Notes: generated by a model from the sequence alone, not told the origin. Positions 12,301-23,711 are shown, numbered from the stretch's first letter. The stretch: DNA of 64,000 nt from Echria macrotheca (GCA_030411725.1 MU839829.1:744001-808000); one strand, 5' to 3'. Numbers and translations are program-made.

Positions 12301-15300
12301 GGCTGACTGGAACTCTCAGATGATGCGCGCGTGGGCATGAGATCTACGGAATGCATCGGCAGCCTTGCGAGCCTTGCGAGCGAGCTGCAGAGGCATTTCA
12401 TGCAACATGTCACGGCTTCCCAATCCCGATGCCTGGCGACCACGAGATTCGTCGTCTGTTTGCCGTCGGTCCGGCCGGGAATCTCGGGTCAGCCTCATTC
12501 TGCTGGGCGATTCTACCCTCCCAACCTTCCAGCCCCAGGTGAGAAAGTGGAGGAAGCCCCGACACTCCTCGACCCGAAGGTAGCTCGCAAGATTACTTCT
12601 CTCCTTCGTATTGTCATCGAGGCTATTCGTCATTTATCTTCGCCTCTGCTAGTTCAAGTCCGTCACTTGCAGGTTTTCGTCACACGACCGGCCCTAGCAG
12701 CCCAGGAAGTCCTGGACAGATGTCCAAAACAATCCGGCGAAATTCCGTGCAACCACGCTGTTTTCTTGCCCTCGCCCTTTCCCTCTGGCTTTTTTTTTTT
12801 CTTCCGCTTCCCTCTCCCTCGCTTCCTTGTTTATTCTCCAAGCCAAGGCTAAGGAGACAGCCGTTTTTGGTTTGGTGCTGCACAGTTACTTGGCTCATTG
12901 AGTGTCTTGAACAGTGCTGTTTAATATGCCTTGGCCAAGGTCGAACCGTACCAAGGAAATTCCCTTTCGGCCGCGCCGACCCCCGTGCAACTCGAGGCCG
13001 CAGTGCGTTTGTGTCCTGCGTGTCTCGCCGGTTCGTGCACTGAGAGATCGTGGGATGATCGTGGGTGAGACCCGTGTGCTGTACGATGCCGACGACGACG
13101 CAGGATCGTTGCCTTGGCCACGACGTTAAATCTGAGCGTTTTTCACTTTGATGTTCTTCATTCATCCTCTGTTAAAGTGGTTTTTGGGGTACTGATCGAA
13201 CATGTGGTCGAACTCATCTGACAAGTGTCGCTTTCAGCCTCAGTATGGCACCAAGCTCCCGGATGTTCGGGGCATGACGATATTGCCCCTTTCTCTCCAG
13301 CCCTATGCTCGTTTGCTGCTTCCCCTTGAGAGAATAGATTGAAAGACGGGCAGAGCACAGCGTCTATTGGTTCTATCTCAAAGCGGCTGGAGCGGCGTAG
13401 ATATTTCTTCCCAGTTCCGGCTACCGCCGCCTCTGGCGCTGTAGGTGGCAATGTCCAGGGCGTCCTGTGCAGCCAGTAGTTGCTATTTCTGCATACATAG
13501 TTAGACCATGCCTAGCATCGGATGGTGTGCTTGATGCGCCAAGTTTGACCCACTCCAGACCTCGTTTCGTCAACGACACTTTCCTCTTTCTATATACCCG
13601 CCTGAGAGTATACATCACCTTGAACAGGTAACCAGAGACTTCGGAGACCAATCCCTCATCTCTTGATAATTTATTCTACTACCATCAAGACATACCCCGA
13701 CCTTTGCCATGCCCTTTTGTCTATATTCATCCCTATTCTTTGTGATCCGATATACAGATATCTCGCAGCTGTCGTCACCACATGCATCCCTCGTGGTATT
13801 TCCATTGCGCCGGTTAGATCGGCTGTGTGCTCCGTTAAATCGACGGACTCTAGGTAATCATTTGTGAAGGGCTCTGCCATTACGATTTTGCAGGTAAAAA
13901 GCCCCATATCAAGCTTCTGGAAAATGCAACGAAGGATAGCTATCGCTTAATACGCCTGATAAAACTTCTCAAAGGGCGATTCACAAAGAAATAATGCCAA
14001 TAACTTGCTTAGGGAGGCGTAATAATAGTTTTGAAACCCCTTTGGTAAATAAGCCACAGTGTCGACAGATAGGTAGGTAAGCTTCTTCCAAAAAGGCCAG
14101 AGTCCGTCGATCTAGCAAAGGGATACAGTCGATCTAACTGCCCCGTATTTCCATAGTGGAGGCTACCGCACCAGTCTCAACCTCCGAAGAAAAGGTCACG
14201 CTTTGATCCGTACCTGCGTAATCACCCCACGGGCATAGCATTCCACGTTCCACGTCCCATGCTCCACGTTCCATTTCTGTTGCGTCAGTGCAATGCACCC
14301 TGAGCCCACACGAAATCACGCACGCAAATCAGCCGGCCTAGGACAGATCAGAATATATTTGGTACCCAGATTACCTCATCCCATCCATGTAACCTAGAGA
14401 GATGTATTGCACATGTGCCAGTTCCCCCCGCACCGGTAACCCCATTACCCCCACCGTTGTTTTGTCTGTCCCTCCTCCTCTTCTCGTGCGTAAGACGGGA
14501 CTATACCTCCTCAGTATGACGGCCCACCCCCCACCCAGTATGACATATATCCCTCGTGCCCTCGCGTTCCCGTGTCCTCTTGTCTCGAGGGTTTTAATCT
14601 CTGTCCCACGATCTCAACAGATCACAATCTGCGAGAGGGACAGGAAGACAAAAAAACGCGTGGATGCGGCTCTGGCCCGACTAGTAGTAGGTACCCAACA
14701 TGGCTCGGTCCGACTAGCTACCTTAGCTAGGTAACTGATCACAGCCACTGCGTCATCAAATCCTCGCTCACCAATAAGCGTTGTATGGCTGACCGAACTA
14801 GTAAGTTACCACTAGCCACTAAGGCAGAGTTCTTCTCTCGGCGATCTCAAGATCCCATGGACGAGAATGAGACTGCGCGGAGATAAGATACCTTAACTAC
14901 GTAGCTTACCTATTTCTGCCTTTCCTGAGGGTGGGGACGTGCTTGGGAATGCAAGTCCGGCAGTAAACATTCCCCCTCAATGGGTTGAGATGACAGCATG
15001 CGAGCAGCTAGCTAGCTAGTTACATGTCCTAAGTGGCGAATATGCAGGCACCGGAACCACATGGCTTGAAAAGCAAGGCAAGTCGTTTATCCTAGGTGCA
15101 TATAGGAACCTGCCCCCCTTTGCGGCCCGCCACGGTCCCTTTCGGGCCGGCTCCGGCTGCCGTCTCCCGAGTCCCAGGCAGGGAAGAAAATCAAAGCAAC
15201 CCGGGGTGGCTTCTTGAATAGAGAGGCTATGAAGGCAAGGACAACGACAACATAGTACCTCTAACGGGCGGGACCCCTTTAATAGAGGCAGGTAAAGGCT

Positions 15301-15506
15301 CCACCCGGTAGGTTCTAAGCTTACACAAGGAAATCTAGTCATTAGTTATCTTGCACCAGTCCCGAGGCGCATGAGGCCCTCAAGTCTATGACAGAACCAG
15401 TGCCATGGGAGTGGACATGGACTGTCTCAGGGGCGTGTGTATCTCTGCGCCCATCACTCGGGTGTGTGAGTGCTGAAATGGCAAAAAAAGAATGAGATCT
15501 TGGAAT
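12301..15506. other. Gene-poor region with TAGGTA-type motifs
   Basis: No supported gene. The stretch becomes less GC-rich to the right and carries degenerate TAGGTAGGTA/GCTAGCTA motifs around 14070, 14690-14730 and 14890-15020. Frames such as 12331-12852 (+) and 14402-14734 (+) have no domain and no neighbours to splice to. Confidence 0.4.
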
Positions 15507-15613
15507 GGGCGGGCTGGGATTCGAACCCAGGTTTTCGCTAAACGCTGAGAAAGTAATGAAGAAAACAAACGCTGAAACGCTTAGGAATGCGTTGACCACT
15601 ACGCTACCCGCCC
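15507..15613 (-). tRNA. tRNA-like Pol III unit, copy 1
   Basis: Read on the minus strand it has a perfect 7-bp acceptor stem (GGGCGGG with CCCGCCC), an A box (TAGCGTAGTGG), and a T arm with B box (GGTTCGAATCC). A TATA element (GTATATAATC) lies about 40 bp upstream at 15651-15660, and a T run for termination follows at 15482-15488. The region between D arm and T arm is about 60 nt, far longer than a normal anticodon arm plus variable loop. The anticodon is therefore uncertain: a T-AAG after the TTCC stem would suit leucine, but there is no long variable arm and the base after AAG is C. It could be an intron-containing tRNA, a tRNA-derived repeat or a pseudogene. Confidence 0.65.
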
Positions 15614-15964
15614 TTTGGATTGTTTTACTGAATAGGGTATTGTGGATCAAGATTATATACCGCCGTTACTTGATGCTGATACTGTGGCGATTCAGGGACC
15701 CTGACAGGTAGCGGTCGCCAGCGCTGCTGAGCCGCGGTAGACTGATGTCACCACTTCACATTTTTTTGTTTACATGCAGGCAAACAAGTCAAACGGATGA
15801 AGCTATTCAGAGCCAACCGAATCAGGTAGCAGAACAAATAGATTAATAACAGCTTTTGAAGGGCCAGTTCTTACTTCACCACACATGCGCGCGCGCACAA
15901 AGATTCCCGTCAGATGGCTTTTTTCTGGGAAAAAAAAAAAGGTAGGGCCAAAAAAGAAGACTTT

Positions 15965-16079
15965 GGGCGGGCTGGGATTCGAACCCAGGAGTTTCGCTAA
16001 ACGCTGAAGAGAGGTGTACTTAGGGAAGAAAACAACGCTGAGACGCTTAGGAACGCGCTGACCACTACGCTACCCGCCC
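15965..16079 (-). tRNA. tRNA-like Pol III unit, copy 2
   Basis: Same acceptor stem, A box and T arm as copy 1, with an insertion in the anticodon region (115 nt in all). TATA element at 16116-16126 and T run at 15948-15953. The D stem is slightly better (GCGT with GCGC). The block just upstream (ACTGAACAGGGTA) matches the same position in copies 1 and 3, so the duplicated unit includes 5' flank. Confidence 0.65.
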
Positions 16080-16159
16080 GTTGGAGCTTTTACTGAACAG
16101 GGTAGTGTGGTTTGAGATTATATACCTTAATACCCGATGCCGTGAACGAGTAAAAAAAA

Positions 16160-16540
16160 GGCGTCTGATAGGGGTGTACCGCCCTTTTGCTACGGGTGCA
16201 TCCCCTTGAAGATGATTTTTTTCGCCTATATCCTCAAACACAAGCGTTTTAGCGTATCAGCAATGCCGAAAGGGTCATTAATAAGGGCTTTAAAAACTAT
16301 TAATTACGTTCTTAAACCTTTATTTACCGGATATAAGATATAAAAGGTCTCAACCTAACGCGTATCTAGGGGTGTGGCGAATAAACGTAACTGCCTTAAA
16401 TCTTTACTTTTCTTTACCTTTATACGTTTAAAACCACTTATATATAGTAAATAGGCCCTTGACAAATATATATACGTCTTTTTTAAAATGATGTCAACTT
16501 GCACCCGTAGCAAAACGGGGGTGCACCCCTATCAGATGCC
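16160..16540 (-). mobile_element. 381-bp non-autonomous TIR element (short copy)
   Basis: Both ends carry the same inverted repeat of about 40 bp, starting GGCRTCTGATAGGGGTG and including TTTTGCTACGGGTGC. Both internal arms match the 779-bp element at 34048-34826 in opposite orientation: the segment with ATTAATAAGGGCTTTA on one side and GTATATATATTTGTCAA on the other. The coiled-coil ORF of the long copy is missing and the interior is AT-rich, as expected from deletion plus C-to-T decay. It sits in A-rich DNA beside the terminator of tRNA-like copy 3. The flanks (AAAAAAAA and TGAAAAAA) make the target duplication unclear. Confidence 0.8.
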
Positions 16541-16556
16541 TGAAAAAAGAGAGCTT

Positions 16557-16693
16557 GGGCGGGCTGGGATTCGAACCCAGGTCTTCCAATGAACGCTTGT
16601 AACATATAATTAGAAATCAACGCTGAAATCCGCTTAGGTAGGAAAGAGAAGAGAAACGCTCAGGGAATGCGCTGACCACTGCGCTACCCGCCC
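16557..16693 (-). tRNA. tRNA-like Pol III unit, copy 3 (longest insertion)
   Basis: Same acceptor stem, A box (TAGCGCAGTGG) and B box. The anticodon region is the longest of the four (137 nt in all) and the most diverged. Here TTCC on the 5' side can pair with GGAA just before the T arm, giving the best anticodon stem of the set. The potential anticodon after T is GAG. TATA element at 16731-16740; T run at 16543-16548, directly against the inserted TIR element. Confidence 0.65.
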
Positions 16694-16779
16694 TTTGCAG
16701 CTTTTACTGAATAGGGTAATGCGGTTTGAGACTATATACCGCGTTACCTGATGCTGAGATAGCTAAAAAAGAAATGCTT

Positions 16780-16896
16780 GGGCGGGCTGGGATTCGAACC
16801 CAGGTCTTTCGCTAAACGCTGAAGAGAGGTACTTAGGTAGAGAAGAAAACAACGCTGAAACGCTCAGGAACACGCTGACCACTGCGCTACCCGCCC
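16780..16896 (-). tRNA. tRNA-like Pol III unit, copy 4
   Basis: 117 nt, same stem, A box and B box. TATA-like element at 16933-16940 and T run at 16764-16769. The insertion is close in sequence to copy 2, sharing blocks such as TTCAGCGTTTAGCG before the T arm. The distance to copy 3 is only 86 bp, while copies 2 and 3 are separated mainly by the TIR element, so the original array was probably evenly and tightly spaced. Confidence 0.65.
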
Positions 16897-17133
16897 TTCT
16901 TGGGATGTCGTTAATGGGTAAGTGTGTCTCGACATTATATGCCCCTATCGTAAAGTCTGTGCCCGGAGATTCCTAGACAGTTCCTATTTTCTCAGGCCAA
17001 TCACTCGCAGCATATCTTGATGCTCTAATGCATCTCCATCAACTAGATCATGACATCCCAAAACAGTTGACAACCCCCTGAATTTATACCCGACTCATCA
17101 CCCATGCCCTCCCTCCACTCCCCCCCAAATCCA

Positions 17134-17811
17134 TCACTCCTGTCCACAAATATGCTTCGAGCTCGAATACTTGCCCCCAAAGCAAGCCAGGTACCCGTTC
17201 GTATTGTCAATGACATCCTCTACCCACCACCCCCATCATCATCAGCAACAACAACAAAAACCCAACAACCACCACCCACCACAAGCGAAGAAAGAAAAAA
17301 AGAACTTACCAAGCGAAATCCAGCTCCTCAAAGAGTGATTCTCATCAATCTGACAAATCCAAGTCAAATTGACCGAAACATCCCACTTGAGCGTGCAATG
17401 CTCGCACACAGCCAAATAATTACCCCTGCCCCCACCACATCATCAACAACAACCCCCCCAACCTCACTAGGTAAGTATCCAAAGGGGAACTCACTCCTCA
17501 ACAGGATCAAGATACCCCTCCCCCACCCCAACGCACTGATTCAGATCGAGCTCCGAGCTGACAAACATGTCAGGTAGGTCGTCGATAACTCTTCCTGCGG
17601 AAGTCGAGGTGGGTGTGGGATTGGTGGTGGTTGTTGTGGTCGTCGTCGTCGTCACGATGTTGCAGATGGCTTGGATCCGGTGCTGCTCGTAGAAGCCGCA
17701 GAGGCTGCAGCGGTTGTAGAAGGCGGCCGGGTCGGCAGGGGTGGCGAGCACCGCCGCGGCGAGGGCGGCGACGAGCGCGAGGAGTGTGGATGTGAGGCGC
17801 GGGATCAACAT
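17134..17811 (-). CDS. Secreted cyanovirin-N homology (CVNH) lectin, three exons, 172 aa
   Basis: Exons 17811-17495, 17425-17310 and 17219-17134 join in frame to 172 residues. Introns have donors GTGAGT and GTAAGT. The N-terminus is a clear signal peptide (about residues 1-24, cleavage after VLA-T). The mature part shows two CVNH repeats. The first has a Cys-rich strand (NRCSLCGF) and the motif LDLNQCVGVGEGYL; the second has NYLAVCEHCTLKW, a Cys strand (TWICQI), SWISLEDVIDNTNGYLAC. Cysteines are paired as expected for disulfides. An inserted run of ten Thr codons (17623-17652), an expanded microsatellite, interrupts the first repeat. CVNH proteins of fungi bind glycans; the ligand here is unknown. 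The frame, exon phases and motif spacing agree well. Confidence 0.82.
17623..17652 (-). repeat. Trinucleotide microsatellite encoding poly-Thr
   Basis: Ten ACN codons in a row (mostly ACG and ACC) inside the first CVNH repeat of the secreted lectin gene. It is a likely site of length polymorphism between strains. Confidence 0.8.
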
Positions 17812-18197
17812 CTTGGATATCAGATTGGATATAGATAGTTTGACGGTGTGTGTTTGTGGTCTCGGTCGGTGCGGATTTGCTGCTGCGAGTCTGAGTGCCG
17901 GATGATGTGGGAGAAGCTGGTTTGGTTGCGTGTCAGCGACAGATAAAATGTTTTCAGGGCACCGAGGAGTTCCTTCCCGAGTGGTATGGAAGATCTGCAA
18001 AGGCATGCTCTGAGCTGAGGAAGCAGGAACTACTCGAGACTGGTGACTTCGACAACAGCGGTGTTGCTTGATTCGGAAAGCATTGACTAGATCAGGATGG
18101 CGTCATCACAATTCTGGAAGTGTTATAAGGTCTCTGTGCGGGAATTGAAAAAAGTGTTTCAGGGTCTGATAAGTAATAATGAAGATACACACCTCTT
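17812..18197. other. Intergenic, CVNH promoter side
   Basis: 386 bp between the lectin start and the end of the Clr5/C2H2 gene, both on the minus strand. The upstream frame of the lectin ORF extends into this stretch without a better start. No other feature is seen. Confidence 0.5.
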
Positions 18198-21100
18198 CTA
18201 GCTTTCCCAACATGAAGGTATTTCAAACTCACCTTGGCATGACGGGTCCCAAACAATGCTATCCATCAGAGCATCCAAGTCTGTTTCCGCAGAGTAACAG
18301 TCGAAGGAATCCCCATCAAACGCCCCAGCCTCCTCAGCACCATAACCAGACATTTGTAAACTTGCTGCATGCTCTCTCGGCGCACCAAAGCCTCCCGACT
18401 GATCTGCGCCATGGTCAAGCACAATGTGCGGGTTCGATTCGGTGGAAGAGCCGGAAGTAACTTCGTATGCGGGAGCAGATTGACTATGATTAGGTCCCGC
18501 CGCTGCTGTGGAAGTTGTGGCAGCTCCTACAGTTGTCGGACTGGTTGGAAGCACGAGAGCCCCCTGAGGCAGGAGTGACCCTGTAGAGCTGGCTTGACCA
18601 TGGACAGTGGTAGCCATCGAGGAACCGACTGCAATTCCACTGTCAGCGCTCGACCCTGCCGGAGTTCGCTGTTGCCATTGCGTAGTCCCATAAGCCTCTT
18701 GTGAGCCCACCGCCGATGCCGTATCCTCCGGACCGACTGTGCTCCGGCTCATCCGGAAATGCTCAAACACGGCATCGAGACCCTCCCTCAGCGTTTGCTG
18801 CACTTGTTGATTAGAAACTCCACTCCTCAAGAGTAGACCGCGGGCTTGGAGCTCCTGCTGCAGAATGGTAACACCCTCCCGCTGAGCAAACTCTCGAAGC
18901 AAGCAAAAGTCTTCAGACTGATCACAGTCGACATAGACCGTGGCTGGCGGGGTTTGCTCCGGAAACAGAACTCTCCACATCGCGAACCACTGCTCCTCGA
19001 CTGTCCCTACTGACTTCCTTGAAAGAATCTTGCTCTGGGGTCCCGATATTCCTTCGAGCTTTGCTGAAGCGTCTCGGCTGCACGTAGATGCCAACATGTG
19101 CGCATCATATGCGTCATACATGTCCTTGGCGAAGACCTTGAAGCATCGTTGGCAGTAAAAGTCTGGTGTGTGTCGCCTAGAAAGGTGTTGCTTCACATAG
19201 CTGATGGCTTTCAGCCTTTTGGTAAAGCATTCCCAGTGTTTTACCGGGTCTAGTTTCCAGAAAGGACACGCCAGAAATCTGGGACGGGAGGAGCACGATG
19301 GTTCCTTGAACAGTTTGCGGCGATGTCGATCCACGTCCTCGTTCCCGCTACCCTCGTCTTCATTGTCTCGGAGACGCTTCTGACTTGGAGTGTCACCCCT
19401 AGGCGTCTCTTGATCCATAGCGATTCGATGTGCGGACCCGCTGGCGCTACTAGAAGTACCGACTTGGTTTCCTCTCTCTTGAGGTCTTGTTTGAAACGAG
19501 ACCACAAGACGGCTGAATATGCTCTTGAAGAAGGAGAACCCAGGTCGCTCTTGGTTTCGAGCGCATGGCCTCTCTGAGTCACTGGATATTGACATGTTTT
19601 CGAGATTGGTTTCGCTCAACGAGACGGGAGACTGGCCGAGTGAACCAGCATCTGCTTCTTTGTCAGCGGTTAATGAAGACCAGAAATCTTGGGAGGCGAC
19701 AAACTATCTTGCCCATCATATTCACCCTCTTGCCATATATGCCGTCCATCCCGGAGCTCAGAGAAAGAAATGAAACTCATCCTGTGTGGCTTTCCAGAGC
19801 TAGCTTCGAGTCGTTGCCAAACAAACACATTTTCAATTCGACGAACCAATACCAACGTCATCCGAGATCCTCTAAGCAAGAATCCACGGCGACTATCGAT
19901 GGGCACCTCCATGCCGATTAATTCTGCCAGGACTTCAAGGCCGAATTCCATCCCAGGAATATCTTCAGGTCGACGAGGGATCGGGAAGCCTACCACACCT
20001 CGAATATCAGGGCAGAGAGCACCGACAGAAGGAAACCATGACTCTCCTGCCCTTACCCGAAGACTTTCCTGGACATCAATATCGAACATCGGCGATTTAC
20101 CTCCAGTTTCGACACCAGTACCGGTGTCAAGGCCAGGATTCTCAGAGATGTGATGGGCTAGTTCTGCCACGTTCTCGTCATGGCCAGACGTATTCTCCGG
20201 TTTGGAGGAGATCGAGATTAACGCATTGCGGTTAAAAAACGGAGAGGAAGACTCTTGAACAGACGGCGTGTAAAACACCAGACCCCTCTCATCTGCCGGC
20301 CGAAAGATCGAGGCTAGCCAACAGAGTTTCTGAGAATATTGCGCTAGACTGTGTGATGACCCGATAACGCTGACATAAATGTGAGGTTGATCAACGCGGA
20401 CAAGAACCAGAGTCTCGTCAGGCGCTGGTGTCGAGTATGAATGGCTTTGGGCACCCCACATAACGTCTTGGAGTACCCCTAGTATCTCCGTTCCACTATC
20501 AGGCCAGGTCTGGGAGAAATAATCCTCGATTGTACTGGCCTGGCTTTCTCGTTTCGACGTGCAAGTGATGACCCTGGTCTTTGAGATGCTCGCGCGCATT
20601 CCCTGGTTGTCGGTACTCTTTTCGCGAAAGAACTCCCGAATGGGTTCCAGTAACAGTCGAAACACAATTGCATGCCTTCTTGGACACTGTCCTTTGCTGG
20701 TAAGGCCGGAAGATAACGCTTCATGGACTTTCTGTGAAACTCGTTCGGCTGCAAGGGGCCCTTCAACCGTGGCCCAGCTCAGCGTGTTCTGCCTCAGAAT
20801 TGTTGAAATCAACCAGGTGTACGCCGGAGAGCGCAAAACAACCTTGCTGTAGGCAGGAAGCTCAACCAGGCCGTTGACTTCATCTTCCCTGTCTGGTTGG
20901 TCGACCACGCCGTCAAAGAGGTCCGCAGGGGGGCCGGTATTGTGTTCAATGCTCCATGACTGTCTGTCCCACAACGCCATCTTATCAAGCAGAGATATAC
21001 GCTCAGGATCATCTCCACTCTCTTTGGGAAGGGCGGGGGCTTCGAAGAGGTTCCCAAGCTCGGTGAAAATCTCTCTATGATCAAATCAGTCTGGTTTTCC

Positions 21101-22269
21101 TTGCAGTCAAGAGCTCCATACCTATGACGCTTGTGCAGAAAAAGCATGATTCTCTGCTCGTCTAAGGAAGAAGCGCCTTCGCCCAGCTTCAAGGCAAAGG
21201 TCTTTATGAGCCGGGGGAGGATGTTTCGGAGGCTCGGCCAGTCGTCTTGCTGGATGTGGTCTTGAAGCCTGGCCCGGATATCTCGGCAGAGTTCTTGGAC
21301 GTAGTCATGGGCGCGAAAGACATCCACGGTGGTGGCTGCCGAGGAGACGGTCCCTATTTCGCCTTCGCAATCTGGTTCCTGCTGTTTCGTACCACACGAA
21401 AGTTTGGCGTCGGTTTTAGTTAAGGTATATCTTACCGACGAGTACCCGGAGTCGATGCGTGGTAACTCGTCACCAGCAAGGTCAGGCCAAATAGGGAACA
21501 CTGGGTCCCAAGCCTCCCCTATGTTAAGCCGCTCCCGGGACACGGCCCACGCTGACAGCTCCTGTGTCGCCGGTCTGTGGCCCGGCATCTGGGATTCGGT
21601 CGATGAGGACCTGTCGGTATCCTGAGATGTCGGCTCTGGTAAGCCCACATGGTAATTCTGGACGTGTGCCTTGAAGTATTCCACATGACGGAAACCATTT
21701 CCAGCGACACCCGACTTGCATCCCTCGAAGTGGCAAAGGAATTCTTGCTCCTCCTCTGACTTTCTCTGCGCATCCTTCTGGGGTCCCTTGACGGGTACCC
21801 GCCCTGGCTCCTCTGACTGGCTCATGAACCTGGTGTTGGTGGCTGTGGACTTATCGTAAGAAGTTTTCGGGGCGATTGGGTCGCCGCGATAGATGCAGGA
21901 AAGCGAACTGCGGGAACAAAAGCCACATATTGGCTTCTTTCCATCACAGTTGCAGCCATCTAAACGGCAAGCTTCACAAAGAACTTGCGCCGTCGGCGGA
22001 CCAAGATTCTCCGTGGCTGCCGGCGTGTTTTGGTGCGAAGCCTTTTCATATCGTCGCAACCGCCACTGGGCGAAACGAGCATTGAGCTGTGGCAGGGACG
22101 GCTGAAAGCCATCCTCGTCTTTCAAAATCTGCAGGATCGTCTTTCGTGGAATGTTTTGTTGGTGCAACCGCGTGAGCTTTTCCCGATACCGTTCCCATTC
22201 GTCATTTCTGATTCGGGGAGGATGTCGAGACTCTCTCGTTGACGAGTACGACTTGAAATGGTCCTTCAT
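18198..22269 (-). CDS. Clr5 / Zn(II)2Cys6 / C2H2 multi-finger protein, three exons, about 1316 aa
   Basis: Exons 22269-21122, 21074-19726 and 19651-18198 join to 1317 codons in one frame. Intron 1 (47 bp, GTATGG...CATAG) is firm. Intron 2 (74 bp, GTGAAT...GCTGAC...GCAG) is my inference. Without it there would be two frames only 50 bp apart, and the downstream one would have to start within a TTG codon or at a later Met. Domains: Clr5 (about residues 24-72, WERYREKLTRLHQQN...), Zn(II)2Cys6 with exact spacing C-x2-C-x6-C-x6-C-x2-C-x6-C (98-125), and a C2H2 finger (C179, C184, H202, H207). A long middle region has the SPAYTWLISTIL / TWPDSGTEIL features of fungal accessory proteins. A second pair of divergent Cys/His fingers lies at about 961-1023, followed by a Ser/Thr/Gly-rich tail. 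It is probably a nuclear regulator with unknown targets. The 3' end may hide one more intron (GTGAGT near 18235). Confidence 0.65.
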
Positions 22270-23711
22270 CGAAACAGTCGGCAGGGCAGGGGAGGCGAAG
22301 AGACTTCTCGCAAAAGAAGTTTTAAGACTGATGTTTGCTGTATGGTTGCTGCTTGTGTAGCATGTTGTAGGGCTTGGGAGTTGGCGCTATGGTGGGCGAA
22401 AGAGCGTACGTTTGAGCCGCGGATGGAGGGCGGGTCGGCGATTGTTGACGGCGGTTCACCGGTGGTTGACTAGAAATGCCCAGATGACGGTGAGTGTGAG
22501 GCCGCCGTCAGGCATCCCACGGCTGAAGTCAAGCCGTTGCAAGAGCACAACGGTGTTTTTGCATCCTATTCGTCAGTAATTCCAGCCCCGTGATTGGTCT
22601 GCTCTCTGTCTTTTATGCAAGCCATGGTCTGCCGACTAAGTGGCCAACCACAGCGCATGACACATTCGCGGTGACGGCGAGCCGACACCCATTTGGTGTC
22701 GTGAGAAGCGCCATCCCGAATGACAATTTGGTCCACTTGTGTGAGATAGACCAGGACATGGTTGAGCGGCTTGAGAAAGCGTGGGTGCGCTCATGCTCTG
22801 GAAGATGGTGTTGATGAGGGATCGTGAGAACCTCATCTGCGGGTTGGACTTGGAGATATAAATGAGGAATGAAATCCAAGAAACGTTGCTTTGAGTAATC
22901 GCCACAAACGACAAACGGTCCAAGTAAAGATCATGACTTCGAACCGCTCACAAGTTTCGGTTGCCACAAATGGCGAGACTGCGTGAGATGACCCGTGAGC
23001 GTTGTGTTCGCAGCTAGCTTACCCTGCAGCAGAAACGATCGTCCGGATTTCTGTCTGAAGACGTATATATCGAGTCCATCGACGATTGTTGAGAGAGTCG
23101 CTGGGCTATGTCCGTCCGAATCGAAGTCGGTAATAGTCGCGAGGAAACAGCGAGAGATGAAGTTGAAGTTGGACAATTGGCAGGCTCTGTGGGCCCAGCA
23201 AACCGAGCGACCAACCGCCGGATCCGATTCGTCATAGGAAAGATGGCACCCTCAGTCATTAATGGGTACTTTGGAAGTCTGCTGGATTCGATATGCTCAT
23301 ATGTGAGAGCAAGTCTTGGAGTTTTGTGTTCTTGTTCGCCGTGAAAAGTGGGTCCCTCCAGTTCCGGGGCGACAGTCAAATTTGTTAGCAGGATAGGAAT
23401 GGCGTCATCCGCTAGAGCTGATCACGACATCCAGCGGCTACATCTCGTTTTATCCTATAGCTAATACACTACATAAACAACTTCATACTCTAGTTTTTGT
23501 CTTTGAAGCGAATTTGGATGCCATTGGAGTTTTCCTTGTCTTGCTGTGCTGGCTGCTGTGCTGGCATTATCGATATCGGCGAGGTTTCTCGAACAGGCGG
23601 TTACGGCAGGGGTTGGGGTGCACAAACGCGCCACGCAAAACTTTGTTGGGGCGCTGAAAAGTCTTGTCAATTCGCTGCACTCTGCTCCATAAAAACAGAG
23701 CAGCAGCTGCG
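22270..23711. other. Intergenic with possible gene remnants
   Basis: 1.4 kb between divergent genes. Minus-strand frames at 23379-23014 and 23176-22931 have some protein-like stretches (FISRCFLATITDFDSDG...), but they need frame changes and I could not build a spliced model. They may be a decayed gene. Confidence 0.3.

Noticed and set aside
12331..12852. 173-codon plus-strand frame with apparent start
   Set aside because: No recognisable motif, ends in a poly-Phe stretch from a T run, no splice partners.
15982..16050. Reading the tRNA-like units as ordinary leucine tRNAs
   Set aside because: No long variable arm, anticodon stem poorly paired in three of four copies, and the base after the anticodon is not a purine; kept as tRNA-like only.
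17104..17577. 157-codon plus-strand frame
   Set aside because: Antisense to the CVNH lectin exons, whose three-exon model has clear family motifs and correct phases.
22931..23379. Possible minus-strand gene made of two overlapping frames
   Set aside because: Needs a frame change without suitable splice sites and has no recognised domain; may be a remnant but not supportable.
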